Assembly (NCBI RefSeq): GCF_014218805.1
Contig: NZ_JACJUV010000001.1
Coordinates: 2,306,501-2,370,500 of the forward strand
DNA length: 64,000 bases
Direction of reading: 5' to 3'
DNA from: Teredinibacter franksiae
GTDB taxonomy: Bacteria; Pseudomonadota; Gammaproteobacteria; Pseudomonadales; Cellvibrionaceae
Shown: positions 46,365-54,352 of the stretch, in pieces
Layout: each line of letters opens with the position of its first letter
Numbering within the stretch: the stretch's first letter is position 1
Notes under the pieces: generated by a model
The model's input: the letters and a program-made list of their open reading frames with translations, nothing else
Told to the model about the DNA's origin: nothing
The model's database searches: none
Position numbers and translations under genes: made by a program

Positions 46365-47849
46365 ATGTTATACAGACCCCTACTAATCAGTGTTATAGCG
46401 TTAGGCTTAACCGCCTGCTTCGGGGAGAGCTACGAGAATTACAGCTCCGGCCCTTACGAAGAAATTCCCCCACGCGTAGAACCCAGCCTGCCCGATAGCG
46501 GTGTTGTTCAAAACGGAAACCTTGAAGAAAGTACTACAGAGGCCATAGGCTGGAATGGATATGCGAATTCCGGAACAGCCACTTTCGAGTTAAGTACGGA
46601 ACAATACTACACTGGCGCGCAGTCATTCAAAGTGTCGATTGAAGCAGCCGGTGATAATCTATGGGATATAGGCGCTGGCCCTGTCGCCGTGCCTGTAGAG
46701 GAGTTCTACACTTACCATTTTTCAGCGTGGGTGCTAGGAACCAATGGCGCTATAGCCAACTTTACTGCCCAACTTGAAGAATCACCCTGGACAGCACTTG
46801 GCTCACAGCAAATTGAAATCACCAGTTCTTGGCAGAAAGTGGCCTTTAGCTTTGAGGTACCTGCTGGAGTTACTAGTATTCAATTGCCTGCGCAGCTATC
46901 AGACGAACTCAACAACGGCGCCGTGATCTATATCGACCACGCCTCCCTAAAGGGCGAAGCGCCAAGATCTGAAGTAGTAGATATCCCTATTGAGCCTGGA
47001 TTAGCCGGCTGGAGCCCTGACTGGAGATCAAACACGCTGTCCTATGATGCTGACCGTGGCGTTGTTATCGAACCGGACTGGGACAATGACGATCAAATCG
47101 CCATGTATACAATCGAAGCGCCAAAAGACTTCAACGGCACTACCATATATTACGTCCTAGATATTCCTCAGGAGTTCATTGACGCAGGAATCAGCCTCCA
47201 GCCGTACGTTCAACAAAACTCCGGATCGTATGACGCTGACTGGTCTCAATGGGTAGACAAAAGCTCACTTACAGAAGGCACGTTCATAATCAGCTATAAC
47301 GTAGCTTCTGCTCCCGTCGATACGCAACGAATCGCTCTACAAATAAAGGGCGAAGGTAGAAGCTTCGATCCCGTTGAAAATATTTCCATTGAGCGTATTT
47401 ACTATGCAGAAGAAAGTGGTGGGTCAGATGTACCGCTCGACTCTGGCTGGACAGTCTCAACTGATCTCACTGTCGACTACAGTGATGCAGGTGTTTCCTA
47501 CTCACCTACAGCTGCGGACCACCAGCTGTATTACACATACGCTGGCCCGCAAAACTTTGATGGATCCAAGTTTACTTTCTCCATCAAACCGAGTCAGGAG
47601 TTCATAGATAGCGGCGCAAACATTCAGCCATATGCTCAGTTGAACTCTGGCACCGGTGAGTGGGGCTGCTGGATTAATGGCGGCGCCAACCTTACTACAG
47701 ATGGCATATCCTATGAATGCACGGTCGAAGAAAGTGGCGCGTTTGATTTCGACGATACAGATTCAATGAAAATCGGTATTCAAGTTAAAGAAGCCAACAG
47801 TGTCGCACCCACCGGCACCCTTACAATCACCGATATTCAGATCGATTAA
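46365..47849 (+). CDS. Carbohydrate-binding-like surface lipoprotein with duplicated C-terminal domain
   Basis: 494 residues after AGAAGGATT. The lipoprotein signal ends LGLTAC with the lipid Cys at residue 18. Residues about 45-200 resemble a CBM4/9-type beta-sandwich (VVQNGNLEESTTEAIGWNGY, QQIEITSSWQKVAFSFEV, YIDHASL). Two related domains follow: about 207-347 and 357-494 share the pattern IPQEFIDAG..QPYVQ.NSG / PSQEFIDSG..QPYAQLNSG and similar ends. They are rich in Asp, Ser and aromatic residues, as in sugar-binding modules. No catalytic motif is visible. It is divergent from the TonB receptor and may bind glycan at the cell surface for that receptor. Confidence 0.75.
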   Translation: MLYRPLLISVIALGLTACFGESYENYSSGPYEEIPPRVEPSLPDSGVVQNGNLEESTTEAIGWNGYANSGTATFELSTEQYYTGAQSFKVSIEAAGDNLWDIGAGPVAVPVEEFYTYHFSAWVLGTNGAIANFTAQLEESPWTALGSQQIEITSSWQKVAFSFEVPAGVTSIQLPAQLSDELNNGAVIYIDHASLKGEAPRSEVVDIPIEPGLAGWSPDWRSNTLSYDADRGVVIEPDWDNDDQIAMYTIEAPKDFNGTTIYYVLDIPQEFIDAGISLQPYVQQNSGSYDADWSQWVDKSSLTEGTFIISYNVASAPVDTQRIALQIKGEGRSFDPVENISIERIYYAEESGGSDVPLDSGWTVSTDLTVDYSDAGVSYSPTAADHQLYYTYAGPQNFDGSKFTFSIKPSQEFIDSGANIQPYAQLNSGTGEWGCWINGGANLTTDGISYECTVEESGAFDFDDTDSMKIGIQVKEANSVAPTGTLTITDIQID

Positions 47850-47878
47850 CCATCGATAGGCATTAACCCTACGAACCT

Positions 47879-47910
47879 AAAACGCCCCTCTTGCAGGGGC
47901 GTTTTTATTT
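47879..47910 (+). terminator. Rho-independent terminator of the carbohydrate-binding lipoprotein gene
   Basis: The stem ACGCCCCT / AGGGGCGT with a short loop is followed by TTTTTATTT, about 30 bases after the stop. Confidence 0.92.
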
Positions 47911-48192
47911 GCACCGAAAATCTTTCGCCCTCGGTTTTTTTCGCTGACCATAACCCATAGATATGTGCATGGGTTTAATATCTCACGTCCTTATTTAGCT
48001 TCTAGAACAAAACACTTCCAACACGCAAAGCCGCTCAGCTGTCAGAATTTTTTAAACCTCCAATTCTAGTACTCCCGCGCACAGCTACAAGCATATAACT
48101 AGCTTGAACAATGCAGGAATAATTGTGCCGGCAAGAATTTAATTCTAAAGCCATTGGGTACACAAAAAAACGGCTGTTATCCGTATTCGCCA

Positions 48193-48246
48193 TGCGGAGG
48201 TGCGGAGGTGCGGAGGTGCGGAGGTGCGGAGGTGCGGAGGTGCGGA
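48193..48246. repeat. VNTR, 8-bp unit TGCGGAGG (6 full copies)
   Basis: Six head-to-tail copies of TGCGGAGG (48193-48240) and a partial seventh. Homology with the second 1.6-kb copy begins here, so the VNTR is the left end of the duplicated unit. Confidence 0.95.
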
Positions 48247-48368
48247 ATAATATCGCCAACAGCCTCATGGGTGATACTGGTTAAATTTTTAATCTCGTAA
48301 AAAGCATTTCACTCACAACTACGTAACGGCATTCTCCCCCACCACAACTGTGGCAATACGCCGATAAA

Positions 48369-48587
48369 GTGTTCGAGCTCCATGAAGCATGCAAACGGAT
48401 GGTCGCCGCGCTGCGGCGGACTTTAATTGATAGACCCTGTGAGCAGGCACTAAAGGAAGAGCTATTTTTTGAAATCCAAGCAGGTCATTTGGTGTCAATT
48501 AATGCGATTAAGCAATACCTCTTTCAGTTTTCCAGATCAACACGGCACCTTTTTATTTATTTAAATTTCCCTTTTTCTTTTTCATAA
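48369..48587 (+). pseudogene. Coding-like fragment beside the VNTR (copy 1)
   Basis: Up to 72 residues from a GTG, with helical character (ELHEACKRMVAALRRTL, CEQALKEELFFEIQ). The frame is open a further ~17 codons upstream of the GTG (HSPPPQLWQYADKV) to a TAA, and no ribosome-binding site precedes it, so it reads like the remnant of a longer gene. A nearly identical copy is at 54106-54324. Not recognised. Confidence 0.35.
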
Positions 48588-48615
48588 AAAAGCGAATTCA
48601 ATAACTCCAGATACA

Positions 48616-49689
48616 CTAACCCGTATTTAAATAAAGTGCTTGCGAACACGCCACACCCTTGCCGCAATTACGCTCAAACACCTGGGCATAATCGGCCATG
48701 CGCGCCACTGAACCGGCACTGGAACCGTAACGGCGCCCAAAGTTTTGAACGTGGTCGATCCACTTATTTGGATTAATACCCAACCTCGACACAATAGCCG
48801 GAAGTTCGCTGGCGATGGCCCCGCGCTTATCGTCTCGTAGAATACGGCCAGTAGTATCCACAAGCTCAAAATAGTCTTCACGGGTAAAGGGTAAGGCATG
48901 GTGAGTATCGGTATGGGAGGAACCATCAAAAGGCATTAACGGCGCTTCGGGTAAGGCATCCAAACCCATTTCAGCTTTAATTTCACGCTGCTTTTGAATA
49001 CGAGCATTCAATTTCTGCTCGTCTTTAGATTTGGTATTTTTGTATTTTACGTAATCGAATAAACGCTGCTGTATGGAGGTGAAATCACTCTCCATAAGGT
49101 CTGTTTCCATCGCCGCCCGAATGGGGTTGAGGTCGACATAGGCCATGCAGCTTAATAGCGCGGCTTCATCCAATAGGGCCTGGCTTTTGAAACGCCCCTC
49201 CCAAAACCGGCCTTTACAACCCTCTTCGCTGTTTGCCATGCGGGCTATGGTTTCATTAACGCCACGCATGAACCAGCTGATATCGTATAAACGTTTACGC
49301 CACTTTTCGATAATCTCATCCACTGCCGCTTGCGTAGCCGCATCAATAGCCTCCGGGTTCTCCAGCCAGTGATCAACCAGCATATGGCCGCTATACAACT
49401 GCATCCAGCGCTCGGCCACTTCTTTATTAGTCCAAGCCTGCGCCCTAGGCTTATCCGCATGCAACACCACATGGTAATGATTACTCATTACCGCATAAGC
49501 GCACACATCTACCGCATACACATACGACAAAAACCGCAAGCGCGATACGATCCACTGCTTGCGGTGATCGTAATTCTCACCCGTCGAATGATCGTCACCA
49601 CACAAATATGCACGCCGAACACAGCGTACATAGCAATGGTAAAACGGCGTTGAATCGAGAGAGATTAATGTTTCACGGCTTTGGGTCAT
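48616..49689 (-). CDS. REP-associated (RAYT) Y1 transposase, copy 1
   Basis: 357 residues from the ATG at 49689; the frame extends upstream through the terminal motif, but that is not family-like. The HUH motif NHYHVVLH and the context VDVCAYAVMSNH are those of Y1_Tnp/IS200-like single-strand transposases. The segments CKGRFWEGRFKSQALLDEAALLSCMAYVDLNPIRA place it in the RAYT group, which carries a long C-terminal extension. It differs from the copy at 54353-55426 by only three residues that I can see. RAYTs act on short palindromic REP elements in their hosts. Confidence 0.88.
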   Translation of the reverse strand: MTQSRETLISLDSTPFYHCYVRCVRRAYLCGDDHSTGENYDHRKQWIVSRLRFLSYVYAVDVCAYAVMSNHYHVVLHADKPRAQAWTNKEVAERWMQLYSGHMLVDHWLENPEAIDAATQAAVDEIIEKWRKRLYDISWFMRGVNETIARMANSEEGCKGRFWEGRFKSQALLDEAALLSCMAYVDLNPIRAAMETDLMESDFTSIQQRLFDYVKYKNTKSKDEQKLNARIQKQREIKAEMGLDALPEAPLMPFDGSSHTDTHHALPFTREDYFELVDTTGRILRDDKRGAIASELPAIVSRLGINPNKWIDHVQNFGRRYGSSAGSVARMADYAQVFERNCGKGVACSQALYLNTG

Positions 49690-49710
49690 GGTTACACAAA
49701 TTACCGGACC

Positions 49711-49773
49711 AGGAAGGCTTGTCAAGTTTTTGGATGTCCTTTTATTTATTTTTTTGGATGTCCTTTTATTTAG
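49711..49773. repeat. Dispersed GGATGTCC motif, two copies
   Basis: 49711-49747 carries AGGAAGGCTTGTCAAG and then TTTTTGGATGTCCTTTTATT; a shorter copy (TTTTTTGGATGTCC...) follows at about 49751-49773. The same motif recurs at 52867, 52924, 52981, 53778, 55449, 55492 and 55823. It directly borders the acetyltransferase remnant. Confidence 0.85.
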
Positions 49774-49808
49774 TCGCATCAACTTAAATTACTTTATCTA
49801 ACTTCGCT

Positions 49809-50225
49809 TTGTTATCGTCAGGGTTTAGCCACACCGGCCCGACCCTGCTCCAGTCCCGCGTACTGCCACTCCAGTATAATCGCGTTCGGCCATTTCGCTG
49901 CACAAAACCGGTAACGCTGAAAGAAAATGTATGGATTGGCCAGCGGGCGATTATTGGCAAGGGTGTCACTATTGGGGAGAACAGTATTATCGGTGCTGGC
50001 GCAGTAGTCACTAAATCTATTCCCGCCAATACCATTGCCGCTGGTAACCCTGCAAAAATAGTGAAAGAGATCAACCCGAATAAGCGGATGTTAAAACGGG
50101 AATATTTATTTAATCAGCCTGAGGATTATTGGCAGAGCCAGGAAACCCTGGAGGCTGTATTTAACAAAGACAACGGTTTTTTCCATTGGCTAAAAAGCTT
50201 GTTGATACCATCAAACCGAGATTAA
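49809..50225 (+). pseudogene. 5'-truncated hexapeptide-repeat acetyltransferase
   Basis: From about 49905 the frame encodes the C-terminal half of a left-handed beta-helix acyltransferase: [20 protein letters not shown], then [20 protein letters not shown] and [15 protein letters not shown]. The N-terminal substrate-binding half is missing, and the preceding ~30 codons look unrelated. The truncation lies just downstream of the GGATGTCC motif of RAYT copy 1, suggesting that insertion or recombination removed the 5' part. Relatives acetylate sugars (WbbJ/CatB-type). Confidence 0.75.
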
Positions 50226-50246
50226 CTGGAAAGCCATAAGTAACGC

Positions 50247-51647
50247 TTAAATCCGAAAGGATTTCCCACTCATCATTAGCGTTTCAATTTGTTCCGTTGT
50301 CCCACCCGGCAGGTCTGATTCCTTTCGTTCTTTATAGGCTTTTTTGATCGCTGACTTTGCCTGCTTAAAATCGCCCATGGAATACTGTACTACCGCCATG
50401 GTATCGAAATACCCTATCTTTTCAGTCAGCGTCTTCGCCTCTATACCCTCAAGATAACGCTTCGCCAATTTCGGGTTGTAAATCGCATCATTTGCAGACG
50501 TCGCCAACACCCAAGCGTACTGGATTTTTGCAGGCACAAAATTCGAATCAGCGGCCTCTCGCAATAAAGCTATGCCCTGGTCAACGTTTCTTTCGTAGCG
50601 CGCGCCATGATAAACCTCAATGCCCAATAGTAATTGAGCATCAGGCACCTTTTCCTCCGCAGCGCTTTCCAGCCAAAAATACGATTTATCCAGATCAATC
50701 GCACACTGTTGGCCGTATGACAACCGGCGCCCCAACTCGTACTTCGCCACTGAAAATCCATCCTGAGCAGACTTTTGATACCACTTACCTTCCCTTTCCA
50801 ATTCAAGCTCTGAATAACCTTTCATACTAGAGCCCACACTGCGAATCATGGCTAAGGTAACCGCGTAGATGTATTTATCCTTGCCCGTTCCATCATAGGC
50901 CGCCGCCTTGGCCTTGCCTACCAGATCTTCGACATAATCTTTATTAATTTCAGCGCCTGTCAACTGGAAAATAAAGCGTAGTCGCCTGCCATACTCTTCA
51001 GTGGGAACATCACCAACCCTGGCCGGCTCATACAGGAATGCTTTTATCGCTTTTAGGGCCACATTCTCGAATGCTTTTGAGGACCCATTAATTACGATTG
51101 GATTTCTAACAGTCCCATCAATACCAATAGAATACTGAATATCCACTATCCCTACACGCCCTCTTTTCTGTTCAGTTCTAGGGTACTTAGGGGTTCGTTT
51201 GCGAAGCGCTCTTGGCTTTGAATATGTGAGAGATGGGCCAGCTGTATCCGAGGAGAGTAGGTTTTTGTGGACAGCACTTGGCCCATGGGTTTTCAATAAC
51301 TCGGCGAACACTTCTTCAGCTCTAGCTATCTGACCTTTATTCAACCGCGCCGCTACTTTATTAGCAATACTATCAGCCGTCTCATTTCCATAGAGTGCGG
51401 ATAATTTTAGCCAAGCGTGCCCTTGCACATAATTCTTTTCAAAAGCCTCTCCCCGAACATTCATAACTCCTAGATTAAAAATCGCGCGATCATTACCCAG
51501 GACAGCCAACTCAAGAAATGCGTCTTTAGCTCTATCAAAATCATTTCGACTATAGAACCCCATTGCTTCGGAAAAGGTAATTGCATGCGCTACTTGCGAT
51601 GCAATAAATATCAAGACAAACCCAATAGCCTGAACCGTAATTTTCAT
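50247..51647 (-). CDS. Sel1/TPR-repeat protein with an embedded TonB-C-like domain
   Basis: 466 residues with a signal peptide ending QVAHAITF. Sel1-like repeats are seen near the N terminus (NDFDRAKDAFLELAVLGND, NYVQGHAWLKLSALYGN) and C terminus (GFSVAKYELGRRLSYGQQC, AQLLLGIEVYHGARYERNVD). Between them, about residues 145-225, RVGIVDIQYSIGIDGTVRNP and AFENVALKAIKAFLYEPA resemble a TonB C-terminal domain. A role in envelope protein assembly or signalling is inference. Its start overlaps the stop of the upstream 178-residue gene (ATGA), so they are translated together. The 3' end converges on the acetyltransferase remnant. Confidence 0.7.
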   Translation of the reverse strand: MKITVQAIGFVLIFIASQVAHAITFSEAMGFYSRNDFDRAKDAFLELAVLGNDRAIFNLGVMNVRGEAFEKNYVQGHAWLKLSALYGNETADSIANKVAARLNKGQIARAEEVFAELLKTHGPSAVHKNLLSSDTAGPSLTYSKPRALRKRTPKYPRTEQKRGRVGIVDIQYSIGIDGTVRNPIVINGSSKAFENVALKAIKAFLYEPARVGDVPTEEYGRRLRFIFQLTGAEINKDYVEDLVGKAKAAAYDGTGKDKYIYAVTLAMIRSVGSSMKGYSELELEREGKWYQKSAQDGFSVAKYELGRRLSYGQQCAIDLDKSYFWLESAAEEKVPDAQLLLGIEVYHGARYERNVDQGIALLREAADSNFVPAKIQYAWVLATSANDAIYNPKLAKRYLEGIEAKTLTEKIGYFDTMAVVQYSMGDFKQAKSAIKKAYKERKESDLPGGTTEQIETLMMSGKSFRI

Positions 51648-52180
51648 TCTTTATCATTACTCTCTGCTTGAGAAAAGGCCACGCCAGTTACTTTCACGTT
51701 ACCGAAGCCGCTTAATTTAATTTCTTTGGCCGGTTCGTATGTTATTACTGTAGAGAGTTCATTATCAACCATAATGGTATGCTCCCAGCGTTTTCTTTTT
51801 ATCTTCTTGTTGAAAATCAAGCGTATTAACGGAGAGTTTTCCCAGGGGATTTTATTTTGAAAGTAATGACTGATTTTATCGTTTTTATTGGGCCAATAGT
51901 CCAGATCAACCTCATAGGCACCAGTGCATTCATGGTCGGCAAGCCCCAGCGTAACCAAGCTTTTCTTTTTGCCTTTTAAGAAAAGGTAAAAACTGGGAAC
52001 GGAATATTGATTTACAGGCACCTCTATCTCAGCAACAAACTCCAATTGATCCCCAAGACTCTTTTCTATAGGAATAGTTACCTCATCCCCCCTAGACAAG
52101 TCATATTCACTTTTCAATGAATCTGCATGCAACAGAGCACTCACAAAAAAAAGCAACAGAACCCAAACGGCCCTTATCAT
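51644..52180 (-). CDS. Secreted protein of unknown function
   Basis: 178 residues with a signal peptide ending LLHADSLK. The mature part is beta-strand rich and basic (VPSFYLFLKGKKKSLVTLG, RLIFNKKIKRKRWEHTIMV). The start ATG is preceded by GGGGGAATA. The stop overlaps the start of the Sel1/TonB gene. I do not recognise the family; the tight coupling makes a shared envelope role likely. Confidence 0.65.
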   Translation of the reverse strand: MIRAVWVLLLFFVSALLHADSLKSEYDLSRGDEVTIPIEKSLGDQLEFVAEIEVPVNQYSVPSFYLFLKGKKKSLVTLGLADHECTGAYEVDLDYWPNKNDKISHYFQNKIPWENSPLIRLIFNKKIKRKRWEHTIMVDNELSTVITYEPAKEIKLSGFGNVKVTGVAFSQAESNDKE

Positions 52181-52207
52181 TATTCCCCCACCGTATTTTT
52201 TTAATGA

Positions 52208-52456
52208 TTAGAGCACAGCAGAAACAGCACCACTCAACTCTACAGAAAATCTATTTAACAACTCATTTAAAGCAGTAACATAAGCCTCTACCGATTCATT
52301 TTCGGCTTGCGCATACAAGTTAATGTTACCTACAGCCAACTCAGTTTTTCCTGCATTATCAAATAACATCCACCGCGCATGGAGTGCCACCTCAAGGTAT
52401 AGGAAGTATAAACCACCTTTTTGCCCTTCTAGTGAAGCATCATACCCGAAATCTTC
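52208..52456 (-). pseudogene. C-terminal fragment resembling an ABC-transport auxiliary lipoprotein (PqiC-like)
   Basis: An open frame bounded upstream by a TGA at 52457-52459 encodes about 82 residues, including VALHARWMLFDNAGKTEL and NESVEAYVTALNELLNRFS. The pattern of a beta strand with ARWML, then a Gly turn, then a helix ending in ...LSGAVSAVL resembles the C-terminal part of PqiC-type lipoproteins. There is no signal peptide, and the natural 5' part is absent, so it is taken as a remnant. The family match is weak. Confidence 0.35.
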
Positions 52457-52626
52457 TCACTCGTTTACTGCTCAAGTCCGCTCAAGCCCCAATTTTCACT
52501 GCTGGATCAGTTCAAATCACTCTAAGTAAGGTTCGGCTTGGTGGTAAAGTCACTGAGTGATGGCTGACTGGGTGTAAGTTGCCCCACCGCTCCTTTTCAA
52601 AGTTGGCAGTGTTGGATTTGGGGCCG

Positions 52627-52872
52627 TCAGTCAAAGAGGCGGCTTTGTGATGGGTCGAACAGGGTGGGGGTCAGTGGTGGTGCCCGCTCCGGTGGTAATT
52701 CGTGTTGTTTTTCAGCATCTACCTTAGCTGCTTTCTGCTTGAGATGCTTAAGGATCTGCTCAATCACCTTCGGATCTTCGATACTGGCAATCACCTTTAC
52801 CTGTCCGCCGCAGTGTTCGCAGACTTCGATATCGAACACTCGCTTGAGGCGTTGCATCCAGCTCATTGTCAA
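52627..52872 (-). pseudogene. IS91-type transposase, C-terminal remnant
   Basis: 81 residues. The stretch WMQRLKRVFDIEVCEHCGGQ followed by VKVIASIEDPKVIEQILKHL is the well-known C-terminal end of IS91/IS801-family transposases. The N-terminal zinc finger and HUH catalytic domain are missing: the frame is cut at a GGATGTCC motif at 52867. Inactive remnant. Confidence 0.85.
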
Positions 52873-53002
52873 GTTTTCGGATGTCCTTTAATTTTTTTCG
52901 GCCGGTGGTATCCACAAGCTAAATGTCAAGTTTTTGGATGTCCTTTTTCTCTCTTTTCGACCTAGGCTTGTTTTGAAACAAAGTTTGTGGATGTCCTTAT
53001 TC
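52867..53002. repeat. Three diverged copies of the GGATGTCC motif
   Basis: Copies lie at 52867-52899 (TGTCAAGTTTTCGGATGTCC), 52924-52950 (TGTCAAGTTTTTGGATGTCC) and about 52981-53002 (AAGTTTGTGGATGTCCTTAT). They separate the IS91 remnant from the IS66 TnpA remnant. Further single copy near 53778 (AAGTGGATGTCCTATTTA). Confidence 0.75.
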
Positions 53003-53200
53003 TTGACGCGTGTTTGATGGCTCTTTTGAACCCGATAATACCTGCTCCGAGAGAACTTTATTGCGCCACCGACAAAAGCTAACGTAGCCAATATCGTGTG
53101 TTTCGCAAAACTGGGCGGCTGATAAGCCGGAATTCGTTTGTTTTTGTACCAATGCTTGCCATTCGGTTAGTGACTTTCGGGCGGCGCGTTGTTTGCTCAT
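52997..53200 (-). pseudogene. IS66 family TnpA-like remnant
   Basis: 67 residues. The pattern EWQALVQKQTNSGLSAAQFC and HDIGYVSFCRWRNKV matches the helix-turn-helix start of the IS66 accessory protein TnpA. The usual C-terminal part and the neighbouring tnpB and tnpC are absent, and its end lies at a GGATGTCC motif, so it is probably a remnant. Confidence 0.7.
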
Positions 53201-53292
53201 GGTGTTTGTCTCTTCTTATTTGTTGAGACGGTAGGTTAGGTTAGCTGGGGGGCTTGGGGTAGGACGGGGTGGAATGAACGGTTACGTTAAGC

Positions 53293-53631
53293 ATGAGCTT
53301 TTCCCTACGATTATCAAAGATCCGTAAAGATAAAAAAATGACCCAGCAGGTCATGGCTGATACTATCGGTATCCACGTTTCCCAGATAAAGCGCTATGAG
53401 TCCGGCGACACCCAACCATCTTTAGACGTATTACGTAAAATCGCTATTGCGCTTAATATCAGCGCAGACTTGCTGCTTTTTGATGAAGGGGAAAGAGACT
53501 TACCTAACAACCTACAACTCAAGTTTGAGGCGGTTAGTCAGATGTCGGAAGAAGACCAGAAGGCTATCCAATCTTTGATTGATGGCATGATTTTGAAGCA
53601 TACCGCTAGTCAGCTAGGGGCAAGGCAATAG
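53293..53631 (+). CDS. XRE-family helix-turn-helix regulator
   Basis: 112 residues. The DNA-binding helix-turn-helix is at about residues 10-62 (MTQQVMADTIGIHVSQIKRY, DTQPSLDVLRKIAIALNIS), followed by LLLFDEGERDL and a C-terminal helical part (AVSQMSEEDQKAIQSLIDGM). This is the layout of small phage/plasmid-type repressors and of antitoxins, but no partner toxin is adjacent. It ends with its own terminator and lies between the IS66 remnant and RAYT copy 2. Likely an accessory gene carried in this rearranged zone. Confidence 0.85.
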   Translation: MSFSLRLSKIRKDKKMTQQVMADTIGIHVSQIKRYESGDTQPSLDVLRKIAIALNISADLLLFDEGERDLPNNLQLKFEAVSQMSEEDQKAIQSLIDGMILKHTASQLGARQ

Positions 53632-53646
53632 GTTTATAACAGGCAT

Positions 53647-53674
53647 AAAAAACCCAGCACGCGGCTGGATTTTT
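53647..53674 (+). terminator. Rho-independent terminator after the XRE gene
   Basis: The stem CCAGC / GCTGG, flanked by A-rich and T-rich tracts (AAAAAACCCAGC, GCTGGATTTTT), is about 16 bases beyond the stop codon. Confidence 0.75.
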
Positions 53675-53898
53675 GATTTCCTAAGATTTCCTAAGGGTGG
53701 GTGTCCCGATTATCTCCGTCACCAATACCCCAGCCGCTAAAGGCGGCTAAGGAAAGAACTTTTTTTGGGGGCTTAAAGTGGATGTCCTATTTACCTTCCG
53801 ACCATCTCTGACCGGGGCTTTTACAACTAAAGAGAAAATAATTTCAAAAAAGGCTTGATGTCAAATGTAAGGCCTGACCCCTATGATTTATATGATTT

Positions 53899-53983
53899 AC
53901 GGAGGTGCGGAGGTGCGGAGGTGCGGAGGTGCGGAGGTGCGGAGGTGCGGAGGTGCGGAGGTGCGGAGGTGCGGAGGTGCGGA
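53899..53983. repeat. VNTR, 8-bp unit TGCGGAGG (9 full copies)
   Basis: Nine full TGCGGAGG copies (53906-53977) with partial copies at both ends, against six copies at 48193. The differing copy number in otherwise near-identical units indicates slippage. Confidence 0.95.
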
Positions 53984-54105
53984 ATAATATCGCCGACAGT
54001 CTCATGGGTGATATTGGTTAAATTTTTAATCTCGTAAAAAACATTTCACTCACAACTACGTAACGGCATTCTCCCCCACCACAACTGTGGCAATACGCCG
54101 ATAAA

Positions 54106-54324
54106 GTGTTCGAGTTCCATGAAGCATGCAAACGGATGGTCGCCGCGCTGCGGCGGACTTTAATTGATAGACCCTGTGAGCAGGCACTAAAGGAAGAGCT
54201 ATTTTTTGAAATCCAAGCAGGTCATTTGGTGTCAATTAATGCGATTAAGCATTACCTCTTTCAGTTTGCCAGATCAACACGGCACCTTTTTATTTATTTA
54301 AATTCCCCTTTTTCTTTTTTATAA
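54106..54324 (+). pseudogene. Coding-like fragment beside the VNTR (copy 2)
   Basis: Same 72-residue frame as at 48369-48587, with five visible substitutions (for example FELHE to FEFHE, AIKQY to AIKHY and a changed C-terminal residue). No ribosome-binding site. Not recognised. Confidence 0.35.
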
Positions 54325-54352
54325 AAAAGCGAATTCAATGACTCCAGGCACA

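Larger units (their letters stand above)
48193..49773. mobile_element. RAYT/Y1-transposase unit, copy 1
   Basis: A unit of about 1.6 kb that contains, in order, the 8-bp VNTR, a short coding-like fragment, a minus-strand RAYT transposase gene and a terminal GGATGTCC-containing motif. It is almost identical to the copy at 53899-55535, while the flanking sequences differ. The two boundaries are therefore inferred from where similarity begins and ends. No target-site duplication could be confirmed by eye. Confidence 0.8.

Noticed and set aside
48193..48246. 8-bp repeat array considered as a CRISPR array
   Set aside because: Units are directly contiguous with no spacers, so it is a VNTR.
49690..49782. 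Upstream extension of RAYT copy 1
   Set aside because: The extra N-terminal residues are the translated GGATGTCC motif and are absent from copy 2.
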